From Onchidella celtica (Eukaryota > Mollusca > Gastropoda > Systellommatophora > Onchidiidae), in assembly GCA_963931925.1 (NCBI GenBank), contig OZ007574.1:33181961-33245960 (forward strand): 64,000 nt of DNA, in the 5' to 3' direction. The notes under the pieces are model-generated. The model was given only the letters and a program-made list of their open reading frames with translations, did no database searches and was not told where the DNA came from. Both the position numbers and the translations under genes were made by a program. Shown piece after piece: positions 61,327-64,000 of the stretch. Numbering within the stretch: the stretch's first letter is position 1; each line of letters starts with the position of its first letter.

Positions 61327-63778
61327 ATGCTTCTTCATGTCTACCGGGTCTTTTGGTTCATGGCCATGACGATTCTTCGAGGTAAGTCCACTACTTAAAT
61401 TCACTGACACACCAAAGAGCAAGCTCATTCCTTGGAACTTCTCCAAGTCTGAAAAGAAAAAGAAGGGGGGAAAATACCGCATAAAGGCGAGCACAATGCG
61501 GTCATTCAAAGGGCATCAGTCTATTTGAAGAAGAAGGGAACGGGAATATTCCAATTTCCACCAGATATGTTTCGGGTACAGAAATAGCAGGGGTATCGTA
61601 CTGAGCCCGGAACTTCACAGCCAGTTGCTGCCAACAAAATGTACACCCAAGAAATAATGGCAGAAGCAGGCTGTATCTGATGAGGTTCAGTTTGATAGGG
61701 TTTTCCCTAATTTACTAACAAAATACAGAAAATTATGTTGTATTCATCACGTCTGCTAGCAGCTTAATTCCGGGCTTCGTATGATACCCCTCTCAATTAA
61801 AGAACTGAAGTCAATCTAGAAATTGCGCCATTCGGAGCAGCAGACATTCGACCAGCGGTCTTTCTGTCGACACCAAAGGAGAGAGCGAATGAAAGAGGAG
61901 TGCCGAGAGGGAGAGAGGCAGGGAGATCACCAAGAAGAAGAGTGGAAGCAGATTCATCCCGGGCAAAGCCATCCAGCAATAATGCTTGCGGAGATAAATG
62001 CTATCAAAGCAAATTTGAAAGATATTTCCCATTAGTTTTAGAGAAAATCAGCACTAAGGGCCAACGATCTGACATAGTAGTGCACTATTAAAAATACACG
62101 AAATATCATAAAAACCACAGAAAAACTGTGGGGTCGCAGCAGGGCTATAAGCAAAGTCAAAATTGGGCAAAAAGAAAAGGTTGTATGTTGAAAAGCCCCG
62201 CGTGAGAAATAAAACCCAAACAATACAAAGCAAACTAAAGAGAAGACAGAAAATACACAAATTTTCGGCTTTCGCCTTTGTCAAGTGAAAAAAAAAACGA
62301 AGAATAAAAGACTTCAACAGGAACGAAGTGAAACAGTTTACTTAGCTGCGAGTTCTTGCTTCGTTAGCAGCACCAAAGCACGTCCGTCCGCCAAAAGCAT
62401 GGAAGCACGAAGTAGAAGCAAGAACTCGCAGCTAAGTAAACTGTTTCACTTCGTTCCTGTTGAAGTCTTTTATTCTTCGTTTTTTTTCACTTGACAAAGG
62501 CGAAAGCCGAAAATTTGTGTATTTTCTGTCTTCTCTTTAGTTTGCTTTGTATTGTTTGGGTTTTATTTCTCACGCGGGGCTTTTCAACATACAACCTTTT
62601 CTTTTTGCCCAATTTTGACTTCACTATTAAAAATAGTCAAACTATGGGAAAAAGAAAAAGTTGTCTATAGCAAAGCCTGGCGTAAGAAATAATGCAGAAA
62701 CGATACAATAAAAGGGCAAGGAAAAGGTAAGAGACAAATCAAGCTTGCAAGCGATTGATCTTCTACAGGAATAAAAAGGTAACAGGGTGGAAAAATTGAA
62801 CCAGTAAAATAGTTAAGCATTTGAACAACAAACAAAAAAGCGTAGAATGTGAGACCAATAGGAGTACTTAGCTGCTGTTCCAGACTTGGATTTTCAGAGC
62901 GTGGCGGGTACGTATTAAAAATAGGTGGTCTTGGAAATGCCCATAACAGATTTACAATGGAATTGAAAAAAAAAAAAATTCTAATACTTCAGAACGAACA
63001 TTCTTAACCAAATTCTCCAACATAAGCGCCATGATTTGCTCATTTAAAGTAGGGAAACAGCGTTGCCTGAGCCTTACGAGGTACAAATAAATAAGTCTCA
63101 ATTTTGTTGTCTCCAATCAGAATTTCATGACACAATTTCCGGTAAGACGTAGTGTATGCAATTAATGTTATGTCTATATATGATGAGGAATTGTATTTTA
63201 ACGAATATTGTTTGTCTGTCTGCCTGCCTGCCTGTCTGTCTGTCTATCTACATATCTATTTATCTACTAACCTATCGACCTACCTACCTACCTACCTACC
63301 TACCCATCTACCTACCTACCTACCGACCTATCTACCTACCTACCTACCTATCTACCTACCAACCTACCTGCCTACCCACCTACCTACCAACCTATCTACC
63401 TACCTACCTACCTACCTACCTACCTACCTACCTACCTACCCACATAACCACCTGCCTGCCTGTCTGCCCGTCTGTCATTCTGTCTTTTCTATCTTACTGT
63501 CCACTAGTGTCTGCTCGGTTGCCAGTGTGTTCTCTGCCTGTCTGTCTATCTGTCTGTTAGACAAGCCATCTTGCCAAATGAGACACAGCTTAAAGGGAGA
63601 AACCATTTTTTTAATATAATTATGAGCTCCTACAGGCAGGGCCAAGCCGGAAACAACCATGCTACAGCTGAAGAGAGATCTTTTTATGAACTACACCTCT
63701 AACGTGGTGCCAATCGACCAAATACCCGGAGCTGTTGTAGTGAATGTTGGAATGCATATCATGTCCGTCATCGACTTG
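61327..63778 (+). CDS. Cys-loop ligand-gated ion channel subunit (nAChR-like), first two coding exons; 3' end beyond window
   Basis: Exon 1 (61327-61381) encodes [18 protein letters not shown], a hydrophobic signal-peptide-like sequence, and ends one base into a Gly codon at a GTAAGT donor. An in-frame stop lies upstream and this is the first ATG. A strong acceptor (ATATTTTTTCCAG) at about 61265 suggests an untranslated exon further upstream. Exon 2 (63636-63778, acceptor CTCCTACAG) completes the codon. It encodes [19 protein letters not shown] and [16 protein letters not shown], the first helix and strand of the extracellular ligand-binding domain of Cys-loop receptors, closest in style to nicotinic subunits. 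The donor is GTATGG. The rest (Cys-loop, four membrane segments) would lie right of the window. The 2.25-kb intron contains a long hairpin element and a tetranucleotide satellite. Confidence 0.68.
62083..62635. mobile_element. Foldback element with nearly perfect 208-bp arms
   Basis: The left arm (62154-62362) and right arm (about 62415-62621) are reverse complements, with only a difference in one A/T run visible (10 versus 8). The loop is about 52 bp. A 14-bp direct repeat, CACTATTAAAAATA, flanks it at 62083-62096 and 62622-62635. It lies in intron 1 of the receptor gene. Related half-copies are at 38446 and 62636. Confidence 0.8.
62636..62780 (+). mobile_element. Half-copy of the foldback family
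   Basis: GTAAGAAATAATGCAGAAACG and ATACAATAAAAG match the arm of the element at 59837, and GGGAAAAAGAAAAAGTTGT matches the arm of the neighbouring hairpin. It abuts that hairpin directly, on the far side of its repeat. Confidence 0.6.
63210..63480 (+). repeat. Tetranucleotide satellite (CTGY)n-(CTAC)n-(CTGY)n
   Basis: About 270 bp: CTGT/CTGC units, then CTAC/CTAT units, then CTGC/CTGT again. The apparent Tyr-Leu-Pro-Thr ORFs through it are an artefact of the repeat. Confidence 0.95.
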
Positions 63779-63891
63779 GTATGGAGAAGACGCTAATATA
63801 TGTGTGTAGGTCTTTATTTTACGGGGTTGGCTGCTCTTGTTCTTGTCTCTGTTTATTTTTGTGGTAGGGATTAGTTTTTTTTAGAATTTTG

Positions 63892-64000
63892 TTCGGGGCA
63901 GGGGGCTTGTTAGGCCTGCTCTTCTCGATTTCCAACTGCCAAGGTATCTTTAACGTGTGCAACTTACACACGGGCTCTCCGGGTTTTTTCGTCCTTATCC
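63892..64000 (-). mobile_element. tRNA-derived SINE, copy 3, cut by window edge
   Basis: Minus-strand body end of the same SINE (GATACCTTGGCAGTTGGAAA and the GGATAAGGACG segment). The tRNA-like head would be beyond 64000. Confidence 0.75.

Noticed and set aside
61315-61509. Minus-strand terminal exon with a strong pyrimidine-rich acceptor ending TTTTCAG
   Set aside because: It overlaps the plus-strand receptor exon, which has better supporting protein motifs and an exact phase match.
61797-62091. Possible arginine-rich coding exon (about 95 open codons on the plus strand)
   Set aside because: No convincing acceptor or donor, and it is not needed because receptor exons 1 and 2 join in phase without it.
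63152-63619. Open frames of 134-155 codons rich in Tyr-Leu-Pro-Thr
   Set aside because: They are translations of a (CTAC)n/(CTGY)n microsatellite and are open in more than one frame for that reason.

Overview
This is animal nuclear DNA, AT-rich and crowded with transposons. Split genes with GT-AG introns, CR1/L2-like LINEs, tRNA-derived SINEs, Gmr1-like LTR elements and many 10-26 nt G/C homopolymers suggest a lophotrochozoan, perhaps a marine gastropod. The organism is inferred from overall character, not from a marker gene.

Layout. (1) 0-4.5 kb: AT-rich DNA with two clusters of GACGTC palindrome repeats and one possible terminal exon on the minus strand. (2) 4.5-36.7 kb, minus strand: one large host gene with at least 18 exons whose reading phases all join. 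It encodes a RING/B-box/coiled-coil protein with five Tudor repeats (about 1,670 residues), the architecture of vertebrate RNF17/TDRD4 and fly Qin/Kumo, which act in the germline piRNA pathway. Its introns hold a CR1/L2-like LINE, a 5'-truncated Gmr1-like retrotransposon with a 3' LTR, a SINE, MITEs, a second LINE pair and a MITE carrying tRNA-Asp-like modules. (3) 36.7-45.2 kb: no confident gene; a foldback fragment, a TIR element and a LINE C-terminal remnant. (4) 45.2-57.45 kb: three nested mobile elements. An outer element with about 165-bp inverted repeats contains a DNA transposon with about 160-bp inverted repeats and a broken 'GCDTT' transposase-like gene (XPG/PIN-like nuclease motifs, perhaps Academ-related). 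That gene is split by a 7.1-kb Gmr1-like LTR retrotransposon with an uninterrupted 1,488-residue Gag-Pol frame, a tRNA-Leu primer site, a polypurine tract and 5-bp target duplications. (5) 57.5-64 kb: SINEs, foldback elements (one with nearly perfect 208-bp arms), a tetranucleotide satellite, and on the plus strand the first two coding exons (signal peptide, then start of the ligand-binding domain) of a Cys-loop receptor subunit that runs off the right edge.

The most unusual feature is in the nested retrotransposon. Its 3' LTR carries a 379-bp segment with perfect GT...AG intron boundaries, and the 5' LTR of the same copy lacks exactly that segment, as if spliced out. A retrovirus-style replication cycle makes both LTRs identical, so the mismatch needs an explanation.

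The two host genes are unrelated. The Tudor gene belongs to a transposon-silencing pathway and itself hosts many transposons.
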